Positions 9,101 to 16,907 of a stretch of 64,000 bases of DNA are shown one piece after another; positions within the stretch are counted from its first letter, which is position 1, and each line of letters begins with the position of its first letter. A program made the position numbers and the translations under genes. The notes below the pieces were generated by a model that was not told where the DNA came from, ran no database searches, and saw nothing but the letters and a program-made list of their open reading frames with translations. Origin of the DNA: Cardiobacterium valvarum (GTDB lineage: Bacteria; Pseudomonadota; Gammaproteobacteria; Cardiobacteriales; Cardiobacteriaceae); the NCBI RefSeq assembly GCF_900460955.1, contig NZ_UFUW01000001.1, forward strand, positions 2,341,001 to 2,405,000, read 5' to 3'.

Positions 9101-9963
9101 CCGTTGCGAAAAGTTGGCGGCACAAAAATGGTGCCTTTGGCCTGCGCCAATATAGCTCCCATATTCGCCGGATAGTCATCCTCAAACACATAGAGTGGTC
9201 CGGCAACTGGCGTAAAACAATAGAACATGTAAGCGCAGATAAATGGCACTATCAGCACCCGCAACACATTCAGTTGCCCCTCCCTCCTTTCTCTAAGTAC
9301 CGGAATAAACAGCAAGGTCAGTACTATGGCGAGCAAAGAATAAACGGAGATAATGATACTTTGCCATAGCGGCTGCTGATACTGAATAAAGGTGGCATAT
9401 AAATTATCGGCAAATCCCCAAAAGGCTGCATCTATTTTATAGAGATCGGCATCTATAGTTTGCGGCAGAATAATCTGGGTAAAATCCAGAGCATCAGTTG
9501 TAGCCTGACCCAGCATTAGTATAATTATGGTTAGATAGAAATAATGGCTGACATATCGTTGCGCCGCCGCATCGGGTACATGCCCGAACAGTCTCGCTAT
9601 CCCGGGACAGTTATAAAGGAACGTAAAAAATGCCGCGATACCTATTGCCCACAGCATGATAGGCAAAATCAGGCCCGCATGATAATCCGCTGCATCCAAA
9701 GCATATTGCAGCCAGAAAGTCAGATAGCCGACGACCAGGGCGAATACCATGATTCTGTTGCGAACGGGCATTAATTTACCCAGCCATAACACACTGCCAG
9801 AAATACCGAAATAAATACCCAGATTAACAAAGGCAATTTCGATAGACTGGGAAATAGGGATGGGAAAACCAATATTTACTTCCTGCAGTAAAAACATTTT
9901 CCCTATAAACGTACTGACGTACATCAGAACAGCTATTACTGCCCACAATTTTAAATGCCGCAT
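6157..9963 (-). CDS. Fusion: PAP2/Aur1-like membrane phosphotransferase domain plus MFS/spermidine-synthase-like domain
   Basis: A 1268-residue membrane protein with two recognisable halves. Residues 1-430 form a multi-helix region with PAP2-superfamily motifs of the inositol-phosphorylceramide-synthase (Aur1) type: GMPSMHFA near 288-295 and GEHYLMDLIVA near 332-342, which carry the catalytic His residues. Residues about 445-960 are helices typical of fused MFS/spermidine synthases (FSGFAGLLYE-like CSGFAGLLYEVVFAK near 455, TYMGGMALGAWLGG near 490). The C-terminal 270 residues form a spermidine-synthase-like Rossmann fold with VLVIGYGTGNSAHVL near 1010 and YYTDGRNLL near 1070. It lies between the pilins and tfpZ on the same strand, so a role in pilus modification is possible but unproven. 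True polyamine synthesis is unlikely for this membrane-fused class. The 3.8-kb frame is uninterrupted. Confidence 0.8.
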   Translation of the reverse strand: MRHLKLWAVIAVLMYVSTFIGKMFLLQEVNIGFPIPISQSIEIAFVNLGIYFGISGSVLWLGKLMPVRNRIMVFALVVGYLTFWLQYALDAADYHAGLILPIMLWAIGIAAFFTFLYNCPGIARLFGHVPDAAAQRYVSHYFYLTIIILMLGQATTDALDFTQIILPQTIDADLYKIDAAFWGFADNLYATFIQYQQPLWQSIIISVYSLLAIVLTLLFIPVLRERREGQLNVLRVLIVPFICAYMFYCFTPVAGPLYVFEDDYPANMGAILAQAKGTIFVPPTFRNGMPSMHFAGAMLMVLVAACLTRKVYFYAAAAFAAITFIATMAMGEHYLMDLIVAAPLCIALGTALINPPGWHFYKRRIWWVCMLLFAAWEIMLHADTTRFFLADHLWFVRLFSAVSVIAAVYGFAAYLRAVWYLPAPSEAQYQAYSWQEKAAVAQARPQISVRWVFGLFVCSGFAGLLYEVVFAKHLGVIFGGTSLAAYTVMATYMGGMALGAWLGGLLADRVRNPLKWYALFEAVIGVYALATPALFKLIAHIYVAFAADVRPDSPVLTLWRVLLGVIVLGIPTILMGTTLPIMFKFLRGYLPGRGNIIAHLYTANIMGAALGALIGAYVVLPSLGLTGATRLAALFSLMIALYAIDRLKKLPDSAQVVVAVEVEGIADVGAGHVMLPSQNAWQRRRLGIAALWVVSLGGVVTLALEIVNMHMLAVIAGNSVYAFGLMLATFLCGLGLGSTLYDKLRRWLTDPVIATIAQLGIFFAIIISAFQWDGLVDYFASFGPMGAYHHFGFAARELIRAAVCAIIMMPPAFFIGLGYPATMALASDWLKNRGEAAGLGIASLCNTLGNIAGVLLAGFVFLNWLGSNRLLFVLAILSLALALYMAYIGRTAWPQAFRYNSSAQRATGIVALIAIVFALWSYPAQWNLTQLTVGANVYFSADNYRGEVIDSRESIQGGLTTVNSLTMKHKETGEHKTMLTLLTNGKFQGNNAGEVQAQRGVALTPLLHVQERGDVLVIGYGTGNSAHVLHEQGFAQMDIAELAADMVDIADIHFGEINKLVSQQDNVRMYYTDGRNLLLTQNKRYDLISMEISSIWFAGAANLYNREFYQLVKARLKENGVLQQWVQLHHMQPMDLLYILNTLHQEFRYVWLYVSGGQGVLVASNTEESARLHHLDGRIAVSTEDLDAEEKALHEDLLLEPADMDYLAQKLRKPQFFVSTDNNLYLEYSTPKGNALAYDAFTYNINMLEKMKQDRLHKQNGQTSSTRE

Positions 9964-10028
9964 ATTTTACTCTTTAACACATAAAAATAGTGATATTACT
10001 CACGCAATATCACCAAAACAATATTAGA

Positions 10029-10496
10029 TTAGGGTCTGCATACCGATGGCAGATATTTTGCCTCTACATCGGAAACACAGGACCACACATAGGACGCTCC
10101 AGTCGGAGGAGTAGGCCGTAAAGTTACTTTCTTGCCCCGCAAGACAGCGGCTACACCCGTGCTGCGCATGGTCGCGGTGATAGCCCCTGGCAAGACCCCC
10201 CCATCCAGGTCCTTGCCCACTTCCACCTGCTGCACGTATTTACCGTGGATATCCACTGCATTAATTGCGATACCGGCTGCACCGTTATCCGGTGGCCAAT
10301 GTCCCTTGCTGCTATGAAATTCGCCAACTGTGAGTTTGATGCCTCCTAAAAGCTCCATCGCTTCCGCTATTTGCGCTTTAACAATATAGGTCTGATAAGA
10401 AGCCAAAGCGATCACAGCGAGGATACTGACAATAGCAATGACGATCATCAGCTCAATCAGCGTAAAGCCTCTTTGCCGTATCCATGTTTTTTTCAT
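10029..10496 (-). CDS. Type IV pilin-like protein (third of a tandem set)
   Basis: Prepilin of 155 residues. The short basic leader (MKKTWIRQRG) is followed by the class IV prepilin cleavage site [13 protein letters not shown], with Glu at mature position 5. The hydrophobic alpha1 helix spans about residues 11-35, followed by a variable beta domain. The C-terminal disulfide loop uses Cys in VWSCVSD and SVCRP. The start at 10496 has AGGA 8 bases upstream; longer in-frame starts were rejected because they would bury the leader. It is the most divergent of the three pilins (extra residues around GKDLDGGVLPG) and lies 10 bp after the second one, so it is probably co-transcribed with it. Its contribution to the fibre is unknown. 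Confidence 0.9.
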   Translation of the reverse strand: MKKTWIRQRGFTLIELMIVIAIVSILAVIALASYQTYIVKAQIAEAMELLGGIKLTVGEFHSSKGHWPPDNGAAGIAINAVDIHGKYVQQVEVGKDLDGGVLPGAITATMRSTGVAAVLRGKKVTLRPTPPTGASYVWSCVSDVEAKYLPSVCRP

Positions 10497-10506
10497 TGCG
10501 AACATC

Positions 10507-10944
10507 CTAGTGACGACACACTGCCGGTAGATATTGTATCCCTGCATTCGAGGTACACTCCCAAGTGTAGGAACCGTTATTTTCACTAGGAGTCAGAGTC
10601 AAGGTTTTACCACGGATTTTTTCGGAAACCCCGCTCGCATTTTTCATGGTAGCGGTAATGACTCCACTCGTGGTAATTTCAACTCGTGCAACGTATTTAC
10701 CCGTGATCTCCGTAGGGGCTGTAATGCCAGCATCAGTATTGGACGCTGGCCAGCTGCCTTTGTTGGCCTTGGTCTCAGTAACGGCGCTTTTTTGTCCACT
10801 GGCAAGCAGCATGGCTTCGCTCATTTGTGAGCGTGCCAAGTAGTTCTGATACGCCGGCAGGGCGATGGCTGCAAGAATACCGATAATCGCGATGACTATC
10901 ATAAGTTCAATCAGGGTAAAGCCCTTTTGTTGTAAGTGTTTCAT
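10507..10944 (-). CDS. Type IV pilin-like protein (second of a tandem set)
   Basis: Prepilin of 145 residues with leader MKHLQQKG and cleavage site [15 protein letters not shown]. The globular part closely resembles the first pilin: shared [29 protein letters not shown] segment, [33 protein letters not shown], and a terminal Cys pair in TWECTSN and PAVCRH. The start at 10944 has AAGGT upstream at suitable spacing. A strong hairpin (10964-10992) separates it from the first pilin, so expression is probably lower and depends on readthrough or its own promoter. It probably arose by duplication of the first pilin gene. Confidence 0.92.
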   Translation of the reverse strand: MKHLQQKGFTLIELMIVIAIIGILAAIALPAYQNYLARSQMSEAMLLASGQKSAVTETKANKGSWPASNTDAGITAPTEITGKYVARVEITTSGVITATMKNASGVSEKIRGKTLTLTPSENNGSYTWECTSNAGIQYLPAVCRH

Positions 10945-10963
10945 AAAATGACCTTGTTCGAAC

Positions 10964-10992
10964 AAAAAAGAAGCCACACCAAGGTGTGGCTT
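10964..10992 (-). terminator. Terminator or attenuator between pilin 1 and pilin 2
   Basis: A perfect 10-bp stem AAGCCACACC / GGTGTGGCTT is followed on the minus strand by CTTTTTTG. It lies 49 bp past the first pilin stop and 20 bp before the second pilin start. Confidence 0.85.
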
Positions 10993-11040
10993 CGAGGTTT
11001 TCAGCTATATCCGTTTCCAGTAAAGCCAACCGTTTAACTA

Positions 11041-11469
11041 TTAACGGCAAGAGGCCGGAAGGTATTTGGCACTAGCGTCAGACGCACAAGCCCAAACATA
11101 AGAACCACTGTTCTCGGTCGGGGTCAGAGTCAGTTTTTTACCACGAATTTTTTCAGAAACGTTAGAGGTTTTCATGGTAGCAGTAATAATACCAGCACCA
11201 CTAATATTAACATTGGCAACGTATTTCCCAGTAATATCGGCAGCGGCAGCGACACCAGCAGCGGTGTTATTGCTCGGCCAATCGCCTTTGTTAGATTTGG
11301 TTTCAACAACAGCACCTTTTTGACCACCAGCAAGATTGAATGCTTCAGACATTTGTGAACGAGCAATATAGTCTTGGTAAGCCGGTAGAGCGATAGCAGC
11401 CAAGATACCGATAATAGCGATGACGATCATCAGTTCGATAAGGGTGAAGCCTTTTTGCATTTTTTTCAT
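11041..11469 (-). CDS. pilA: Major type IV pilin PilA
   Basis: Prepilin of 142 residues, the fibre subunit for adhesion, twitching and DNA uptake. Leader MKKMQKG, cleavage site [15 protein letters not shown] with Glu5, hydrophobic alpha1 helix to about residue 30, and a C-terminal disulfide loop between VWACASD and PASCR. GGAG lies 7-8 bases before the ATG. It is first in the tandem pilin set, has a sigma-54-type promoter and a structured leader upstream, and is followed by a strong terminator. That arrangement is why I take it as the major pilin rather than the two copies behind it. Confidence 0.93.
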   Translation of the reverse strand: MKKMQKGFTLIELMIVIAIIGILAAIALPAYQDYIARSQMSEAFNLAGGQKGAVVETKSNKGDWPSNNTAAGVAAAADITGKYVANVNISGAGIITATMKTSNVSEKIRGKKLTLTPTENSGSYVWACASDASAKYLPASCR

Positions 11470-11501
11470 GGGTTACTCCATTTAAGATTTCAGGTTTGAA
11501 T

Positions 11502-11539
11502 AACAGCTTTCGCTGCGGTTAGTAACAGCGTTTGCTGTT
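11502..11539 (-). other. Two hairpins in the pilA mRNA leader
   Basis: On the minus strand AACAGC-AAAC-GCTGTT forms a perfect 6-bp stem (11524-11539). CAGC-GAAA-GCTG (11503-11516) forms a second stem with a GNRA-type loop. Both lie in the roughly 70-nt untranslated leader between the predicted promoter and the pilA ribosome binding site, so they may stabilise the mRNA or regulate translation (inference). Confidence 0.45.
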
Positions 11540-11550
11540 GGAAACTCATA

Positions 11551-11566
11551 TGCCAGCGATATGCCA
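11551..11566 (-). promoter_or_regulatory. Sigma-54-type promoter of pilA
   Basis: On the minus strand TGGCAT, five bases, then TGGCA matches the -24/-12 consensus TGGCAC-N5-TTGCA at the invariant GG and GC with correct spacing. It lies about 80 bp upstream of the pilA start. Sigma-54/PilR control is usual for gammaproteobacterial pilA genes. PilR itself is not in the window. Confidence 0.65.
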
Positions 11567-11817
11567 TGTTGTGTTTTTTATTTATATTCAATATGTTATA
11601 GAAATAATCTACGTTTGTTTCTCCGTTTTTACCCTTTTTACCGCATATTTTCGACTGGCATTACGGGTGGTAAAGCGACAAATTTTTGCCACCGTCTGAC
11701 GCTTTCTTTCCCGCCAGCAACCTTTCCCGACGGTTTTGACATTTTTTGTTGGCAAGGTGTCGCTGTTGGTACAACACGCGTCATGCCATTCTGTTTTGCA
11801 GAATGCCCATAGGCGAT

Positions 11818-11842
11818 AAAAAAGCCCGCCGAAGCGGGCCTT
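11818..11842 (-). terminator. Terminator after the DASS transporter gene
   Basis: The stem GCCCGC-CGAA-GCGGGC is followed on the minus strand by TTTTTT, about 20 bp past the stop. Confidence 0.8.
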
Positions 11843-11860
11843 AATATAAGCTGGGTGGGA

Positions 11861-13294
11861 TCATTCGAGAATGACGTAGTAGGCGAAAAGCGCCACCACA
11901 GCGATACTGACGAAGTTCAGCACGAGACCAGCAACGAACATGTCGCGTGATTTGATTTCGCCCGTGCCCATGACCAGCGCGTTTGGCGGGGTCGCCACCG
12001 GCAGCATGAAGGCGCATGACGCGCCGATACCGATCACCAGCACCAGCACTTCTTTCGGCATCCCCATTTTTTCGGCGACCGCCGCGAAGACCGGCACCAG
12101 CAGTGCAGCAGAAGCGGTATTACTGGTAAATTCGGTGAGGAAGATGATGAAAGCAGCCACGATAAAGATGATGATGAGTGGCGAAACACCACCAAGTTTG
12201 GCCGCGAGCATTTGCCCAATTTCTAGCGAAGCACCAGATGCGCCGAGGACGTTGCTCAGGGTAATACCACCGCCGAAGAGGAGCAGTACGCCCCAGTCCG
12301 CATTGTCAGTCACCTCTTTCCAGCTAGCGAGCCCTAACACCACGACGGCGATGATGGCACAGAGGGCAACGAAGGTGTCCGGCGAGGTAATATTGAGCGC
12401 GGCTTTAATCTGGTTGCCACAAATCCAGGCAGCAGCGGCAGCGACGAAAACAACAAGCGTCAGTACGCGCTGCTTGGTCCACGGGATAGATTCTGCGTTG
12501 CTTTGCTGAATTTTCTGCTTAAAGTTCGGCTTGCAAACGATATAAAGCGTGATGAACATTGCAGGCATCAGGATAAGCGTAATGGGCAGGCCAACTTTCA
12601 TCCAGGCGACAAAATCCATATCCAGCGCTTTGGCGGCAATGGCGTTCGGCGGTGAACCTTGCAACATTCCCATACCGCCGATACTGGCGGAATAGGCGAC
12701 GGACAGCAGGACGAAGACGCGTGTGCCGCGATCATTTTTATCTACCGAAGACAAGAGACCAATCGCTAGCGGCAGAATCATCGCTGCCGTCGCCGTGTTG
12801 GAAATCCACATCGACAAAAAAGCGGTGATGAAGCAGAGACCGATGGTAGACCACAACATACTCGATCCCGCCGCCTGAATAATGATGCTAGCTATCTTCT
12901 TATCGATCTTCTGTACCTGCAAGGCGGTTGCCAAGGCGAAGCCGCCAAGGAAGAGATAGATAATCGGATCAGCGAAGCCGGCAAGCGCCGCTTTCATCGT
13001 CATCGCTTTCTCAAAAGTGCCGTCAGGATTCATCTTTTCCGGCATATGCAGTAGCAAGGCGCCGATAGGAATCATAATGGCAGTCAAACTGATGTGAACT
13101 GCTTCCGTGAACCAGAGGATGGCGACAAAAATCAGCAGCGCCAACCCTTTGTTGGCCTCATTGTTATAAGGCAGATACTGGTACGACAACCATGCAACAA
13201 CGAAAGCAGCGGCAATGATGCCCAAGCCGGTCACAATACCGGGGGGAAAAAAGCCCTTAATCTCGTTGGAAGTGACGGGAGAATTAACAGACAT
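11861..13294 (-). CDS. Sodium-coupled di/tricarboxylate transporter, DASS (SLC13) family
   Basis: Inner-membrane symporter of 477 residues with about twelve helices. Both DASS repeats carry the substrate/Na+ motif: SNTATAAMILPLAI near residues 165-178 and SNTASAALLVPVFA near 390-403. GMGMLQGSPPNAIAA near 205-220 and LPVATPPNALVMG near 430 are the matching proline-containing motifs. Likely substrates are succinate, malate, fumarate or citrate; sequence alone does not separate them. It stands alone with its own terminator and lies opposite the rpsO promoter. With dcuB at 0.5-1.9 kb this is the second dicarboxylate carrier in the window. Confidence 0.88.
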   Translation of the reverse strand: MSVNSPVTSNEIKGFFPPGIVTGLGIIAAAFVVAWLSYQYLPYNNEANKGLALLIFVAILWFTEAVHISLTAIMIPIGALLLHMPEKMNPDGTFEKAMTMKAALAGFADPIIYLFLGGFALATALQVQKIDKKIASIIIQAAGSSMLWSTIGLCFITAFLSMWISNTATAAMILPLAIGLLSSVDKNDRGTRVFVLLSVAYSASIGGMGMLQGSPPNAIAAKALDMDFVAWMKVGLPITLILMPAMFITLYIVCKPNFKQKIQQSNAESIPWTKQRVLTLVVFVAAAAAWICGNQIKAALNITSPDTFVALCAIIAVVVLGLASWKEVTDNADWGVLLLFGGGITLSNVLGASGASLEIGQMLAAKLGGVSPLIIIFIVAAFIIFLTEFTSNTASAALLVPVFAAVAEKMGMPKEVLVLVIGIGASCAFMLPVATPPNALVMGTGEIKSRDMFVAGLVLNFVSIAVVALFAYYVILE

Positions 13295-13436
13295 AACGGG
13301 TTCCTCTCAAAATTATTGCCCGCGCTTAATATAAAGCAGCGCAAGTGATGAAAGGAAGCGGAAAATACTAAATTTTTCACATCATCATAGATATTTAGCA
13401 AAAGCAGCATCAATTATCCACATCCCCGCGCATTCC

Positions 13437-13465
13437 TTGCTTTTACGTAACCGGCACCGTAAAAT
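13437..13465 (+). promoter_or_regulatory. Sigma-70 promoter for rpsO-pnp
   Basis: TTGCTT, a 17-bp spacer and TAAAAT lie about 63 bp upstream of the rpsO start. Spacing is ideal and both hexamers are close to consensus. Confidence 0.65.
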
Positions 13466-13527
13466 CCGCGCTCTTTTCACAGGCCCAACGCCATCGGCAA
13501 AGTGAAACTTAATCGGAGACTATCAAT

Positions 13528-13794
13528 ATGCTTACCGCTGAACAAAAAAGCGAAATCATCAAAAAATATCAACGCAAAGAAGGGGACAGTGGCTCTACTG
13601 AAGTGCAAGTTGCCCTTCTGACTGCACGTATCCTTGACTTGCAACAGCATTTCGAAACCCACAAAAAAGACCACCACTCCCGTCGCGGTCTGCTGAAAAT
13701 GGTTAGCCAGCGTCGCCGCCTGCTTGACTACTTCAAACGCGTCAACTATGACGGCTACCGCAAACTCATCGCTGACCTCGGTCTGCGCCGCTAA
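13528..13794 (+). CDS. rpsO: 30S ribosomal protein S15
   Basis: Primary 16S rRNA-binding protein of the small subunit. It has 88 residues, the standard length, and includes [20 protein letters not shown] at about residues 20-40, the [25 protein letters not shown] helix pair near 45-70, and the ending [17 protein letters not shown] ribosome binding site precedes the ATG. It is followed by pnp after 21 bp, the conserved rpsO-pnp operon. In other bacteria S15 represses its own translation through the leader RNA; I did not find a clear equivalent structure here. Confidence 0.98.
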   Translation: MLTAEQKSEIIKKYQRKEGDSGSTEVQVALLTARILDLQQHFETHKKDHHSRRGLLKMVSQRRRLLDYFKRVNYDGYRKLIADLGLRR

Positions 13795-13815
13795 TCCTTA
13801 AAAGAGACTGCCAGC

Positions 13816-15897
13816 GTGAAAGAGAGCATTACCTTTACCTACGGGAACCATCAAGTAATCCTGGAAAGCGGCGAAATTGCCCGTCAGGCCGACGGTGCTG
13901 TCATCGTTAACATGAACGGTACCGTCGTTCTCGTGACTGCCGTTGCGAAAAAAACCGTCGCTGAAGGACAAGATTTCTTTCCGCTGACCGTTGATTACCA
14001 AGAAAAATCCTATGCCGCCGGTCGTATCCCCGGCGGCTACTTTCGTCGCGAAGGCCGGCCAAGCGAGAACGAAACCCTCGTTTCCCGCCTGATTGACCGC
14101 CCACTGCGCCCGCTCTTCCCGGAAGGCTTCTTCAACGAAGTACAGGTCATCGCCAGCGTGATGTCGGTCAATCCCGATGTAAACCCTGACATCCCGTCCA
14201 TGATTGGTGCATCCGCCGCACTCGCCCTATCCGGCGTGCCGTTCAATGGTCCTATTGGAGCCGCGCGTGTCGGCTACAAAAATGGCAACTACCTGCTTAA
14301 CCCGTCCGACAAAGAATTATTGGATTCCGACCTTGACCTCGTCGTCGCTGGAACTGAAAGCGCCGTGTTGATGGTCGAATCACAAGCGAACGAATTATCC
14401 GAAGAAATCATGCTTGGTGCCGTCATGTTCGGACACGAGCAAATGCAAACGGCCATCAACGCCATCCGCGAACTGGCTGCCAAAGCGGGCAAACCTGCTT
14501 GGGACTGGCAGGCAGAACCCCAAGACGAGGCCCTACACGACAGAGTCCGCGAACTGGCCCGCGACAAACTCATCGCCGCCTACCAAATCGCCGACAAACT
14601 CGAACGCCAAAACACCGTTGCCACCATTCACGAAGAAGCACAAACGGCCCTGGTTAGCGAAAATGGCTGGACCGTTTCTGCAGTTGGCAACGCCGTACAT
14701 GAACTCGAATACCGCGTAGTACGTGACCGCATCCTTGCCAAAGAGCCCCGCATTGACGGTCGTGACACCGTTACCGTCCGCCCTATTACCATCCGCACCG
14801 GTGTTTTGCCGCGCGTGCATGGTTCCGCCCTATTCACTCGTGGCGAAACCCAGGCACTGGTTGTGACCACCCTCGGCACCAGCCGCGACGCACAAATCAT
14901 TGACGCACTTACCGGAGAATACCGCGACATCTTCATGCTGCATTACAACTTCCCGCCATTCAGCGTCGGTGAGGTTGGCCGGGTTGGCTCACCTAAACGT
15001 CGCGAAATCGGGCATGGTCGTTTGGCACGCCGTGGTGTTACCGCCATCCTGCCTAAAGAAAACGACTTCCCTTACACCATCCGCGTCGTCTCGGAAATCA
15101 CCGAATCCAACGGTTCCAGCTCAATGGCTTCCGTCTGCGGCACCAGCCTTGCCCTGATGGATGCCGGCGTACCGGTCAAAACGCCGGTGGCAGGCATCGC
15201 GATGGGACTCGTCAAAGAAGGCGACCGCTTCACCGTCCTCACCGATATCCTGGGGGACGAAGATCACCTCGGCGATATGGACTTCAAAGTTGCCGGTTCT
15301 GTAAACGGCGTCACCGCGTTGCAAATGGACATCAAAATTGACGGCATCACCCGTGAAATCATGGAGCAAGCTCTGACCCAGGCCAAAGCAGGACGCCTGC
15401 ACATCCTGGAAGTCATGAACCAGGCCATTGCTGCACCGCGTGCGGAAATCTCCGAATTCGCGCCGCGCTTCACCACACTGCGCATCGATGTCGAAAAAAT
15501 CAAAGACGTTATCGGCAAAGGTGGCGCAACCATCCGCAGCATCACCGAAAGCACCGGCACCACCATCGAAATCGAAGACGACGGCACCATCAAAATTGCC
15601 GCTGTGGACAAAACTGCTGCCGATGACGCCCGCCGCATCATCGAAGAAATCACCGCCGAGCCGGAAATCGGCCGCGTTTACGACGCCAAAGTCGTGAAAA
15701 TTACCGATTTCGGTGCCTTTGTTGCCTTCCTGCCCGGTAAAGAAGGCTTGGTGCATGTCTCGCAAATCGCTGATTATCGCGTAACCAACGTTGAAGACGA
15801 ATTGAGCGTCGGCCAAGAAGTCAAAGTCAAACTGCTAGAAATTGACCGGCAGGGGCGTGTACGACTTTCTATCAAAGAGGCAAAAAATTCGCTATAA
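13816..15897 (+). CDS. pnp: Polyribonucleotide nucleotidyltransferase (PNPase)
   Basis: Phosphorolytic 3'-5' exoribonuclease of the RNA degradosome, 693 residues. Two RNase PH-like domains (about 1-220 and 300-540) flank the alpha-helical linker. [23 protein letters not shown] near 55-77 and [14 protein letters not shown] near 340 are conserved. KH domain near 550-610 with [17 protein letters not shown], then S1 domain near 620-690 with [20 protein letters not shown]. It starts with GTG at 13816, in phase with the family N-terminus (KESITFTYG), and AGAGA lies upstream. It is the second gene of the rpsO operon, with tRNA-Ser 30 bp downstream. Confidence 0.98.
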   Translation: MKESITFTYGNHQVILESGEIARQADGAVIVNMNGTVVLVTAVAKKTVAEGQDFFPLTVDYQEKSYAAGRIPGGYFRREGRPSENETLVSRLIDRPLRPLFPEGFFNEVQVIASVMSVNPDVNPDIPSMIGASAALALSGVPFNGPIGAARVGYKNGNYLLNPSDKELLDSDLDLVVAGTESAVLMVESQANELSEEIMLGAVMFGHEQMQTAINAIRELAAKAGKPAWDWQAEPQDEALHDRVRELARDKLIAAYQIADKLERQNTVATIHEEAQTALVSENGWTVSAVGNAVHELEYRVVRDRILAKEPRIDGRDTVTVRPITIRTGVLPRVHGSALFTRGETQALVVTTLGTSRDAQIIDALTGEYRDIFMLHYNFPPFSVGEVGRVGSPKRREIGHGRLARRGVTAILPKENDFPYTIRVVSEITESNGSSSMASVCGTSLALMDAGVPVKTPVAGIAMGLVKEGDRFTVLTDILGDEDHLGDMDFKVAGSVNGVTALQMDIKIDGITREIMEQALTQAKAGRLHILEVMNQAIAAPRAEISEFAPRFTTLRIDVEKIKDVIGKGGATIRSITESTGTTIEIEDDGTIKIAAVDKTAADDARRIIEEITAEPEIGRVYDAKVVKITDFGAFVAFLPGKEGLVHVSQIADYRVTNVEDELSVGQEVKVKLLEIDRQGRVRLSIKEAKNSL

Positions 15898-15927
15898 TCC
15901 GCGCCCGTTTTCACCCATACAACCCCC

Positions 15928-16018
15928 GGAGAGATGGCAGAGCGGTCGAATGCGCACGCCTGGAAAGTGTGTATACGTTAATAGCGTATCGGGGGTTCGA
16001 ATCCCCCTCTCTCCGCCA
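15928..16018 (+). tRNA. tRNA-Ser (anticodon GGA)
   Basis: A class II tRNA of 91 nt including an encoded CCA. The acceptor stem is GGAGAGA / TCTCTCC with discriminator G. The anticodon loop CTGGAAA gives anticodon GGA. The long variable arm spans GTATACGTTAATAGCGTATC, and the T arm contains GGTTCGAATCC. It is followed by a strong terminator. The IS-rich accessory region starts just beyond it. Confidence 0.96.
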
Positions 16019-16028
16019 CTTTATATGC

Positions 16029-16060
16029 ATCCGCGACTCAAAAAGTCGCGGATTTTTTTG
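16029..16060 (+). terminator. Terminator after tRNA-Ser
   Basis: The stem ATCCGCGACT / AGTCGCGGAT with loop CAAAA is followed by TTTTTTTG. Confidence 0.9.
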
Positions 16061-16128
16061 TGCACGTTATTCGCAAATGCCTGAAAACATTATGACGAAA
16101 AGTGGGGCGTAATTGCTGAGTCGTGTTC

Positions 16129-16222
16129 AAGCGGCGTGGTTACGGGGGTGACGTCAAGCGGCATAAATACTGAGCCCGTTAAGCAGCGTAAATATTGGGC
16201 TCTTCAAGCGGCGTAGTTATTG
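16129..16222 (+). repeat. Four tandem units of the dispersed 26-bp repeat
   Basis: Units start with TCAAGCGGCGTGGTTACGG, TCAAGCGGCATAAATACTG, TTAAGCAGCGTAAATATTGG and TCAAGCGGCGTAGTTATTGG, spaced about 25-27 bp apart. This is the longest uninterrupted run of the family in the window. It fills the space between the tRNA-Ser terminator and the HD-Pnk remnant. Confidence 0.75.
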
Positions 16223-16522
16223 GGCCTGCTAGGCAGTACGCGTGAAGGGATGGGTATCAGTTACCGTCAACGAGATGCTGCACGTCGTGCGCTTCGCTGT
16301 ACTCGGGGATGTCCAGTTTGTCGAGCAGGTGGCTGATAACCGTTTCCGGCACAGGATGTTCGCGGTTGCGGTTTTGTTGCAGCAGTTGTGTGTAGGGTAC
16401 TTCGAGGTAGTGCAGGTGAATACGGGCGTGGTAATCGGCGAAAAGCCCCGTCCATTTGTCGCGGATATCGCGGCTGATGTTGGTGGCATTGAAAATGAAG
16501 GGCTGGCCGGCGCGCAGGTAGC

Positions 16523-16630
16523 TATAGTTGAATAGATAAAAAAGCGTAACAAGGCGCGCCGCCGTAGACAGTACAGATAGTACGGCAAGGCGGCGCAACG
16601 CCGTTACGATTTTTTAGATGTTTAACTATA
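16523..16630 (-). mobile_element. MITE-like element, copy 2, inserted at TA inside the kinase remnant
   Basis: A 108-bp element with ends TATAGTTGAATAGATAAAAA and (complement of the right end) TATAGTTAAACATCTAAAAA. The core, inverted relative to copy 1, contains GTACAGATAGTAC between GCCGCC- and GGCGGC-type arms. The flanks are a TA duplication: deleting the element plus one TA restores the continuous reading frame of the kinase. The terminal TATAGTYRAATMG resembles the ends of the neighbouring IS630 (TATAGTCGAATCGC and TATAGTTAAATAGC). Confidence 0.8.
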
Positions 16631-16679
16631 CGCGCCTGTTCTTTCGCCTGCTGGATGACGCGACCGTTACCTTTTTCTT

Positions 16680-16907
16680 GTCGGTAGGATCAATACCGGC
16701 GGCACGACGGATGTCATCAAGTGAGAGGATGGGCAAATTGCGGTAATGCATACGGATATGGGCGTCTTTGCCGCTGCCCGGCAGGGCACTCAAGATATAC
16801 ATGTCGCTTTTCAGGTCGTCGTAGGGAATGTAGTCTGGATAACTGTCCGGGTGGTTGAGGTAGTGGTAGCGGGCAAGTGCGCTCGCGAAAGGGCGCGGCT
16901 GGCCATA
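16680..16907 (+). repeat. Long direct repeat (about 228 bp), left copy
   Basis: Nearly identical to 22378-22605. The right copy differs by a few substitutions and lacks one C in the CTGTCCGGGTGG stretch. The repeat is a segment of the HD-Pnk gene and brackets the 5.5-kb block of insertion sequences. Confidence 0.85.

Larger units (their letters stand above)
16257..16907 (-). pseudogene. 3' part of a broken HD-Pnk gene (polynucleotide kinase domain)
   Basis: Minus-strand remnant encoding the kinase half of an HD-Pnk end-healing enzyme. Visible are GQPRPFASALARYHYLNHP, the P-loop ALPGSGKD, LSLDDIRRAAGIDPTD and, further on, AGQPFIFNATNISRDIRDKW, HLHYLEVPYTQLLQQNR and SHLLDKLDIPEYSEAH, ending with a natural stop at 16257. 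Three lesions are visible. An IS630 copy is inserted at its upstream edge (16907/16908). A one-base deletion near 16670 shifts the frame after DPTDKKK. A MITE-like element lies at 16523-16630. Removing the MITE with one TA copy and restoring one G rejoins the kinase in frame (QQAKEQARSYLRAGQPF). The first 228 bp duplicate 22378-22605. Confidence 0.75.
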
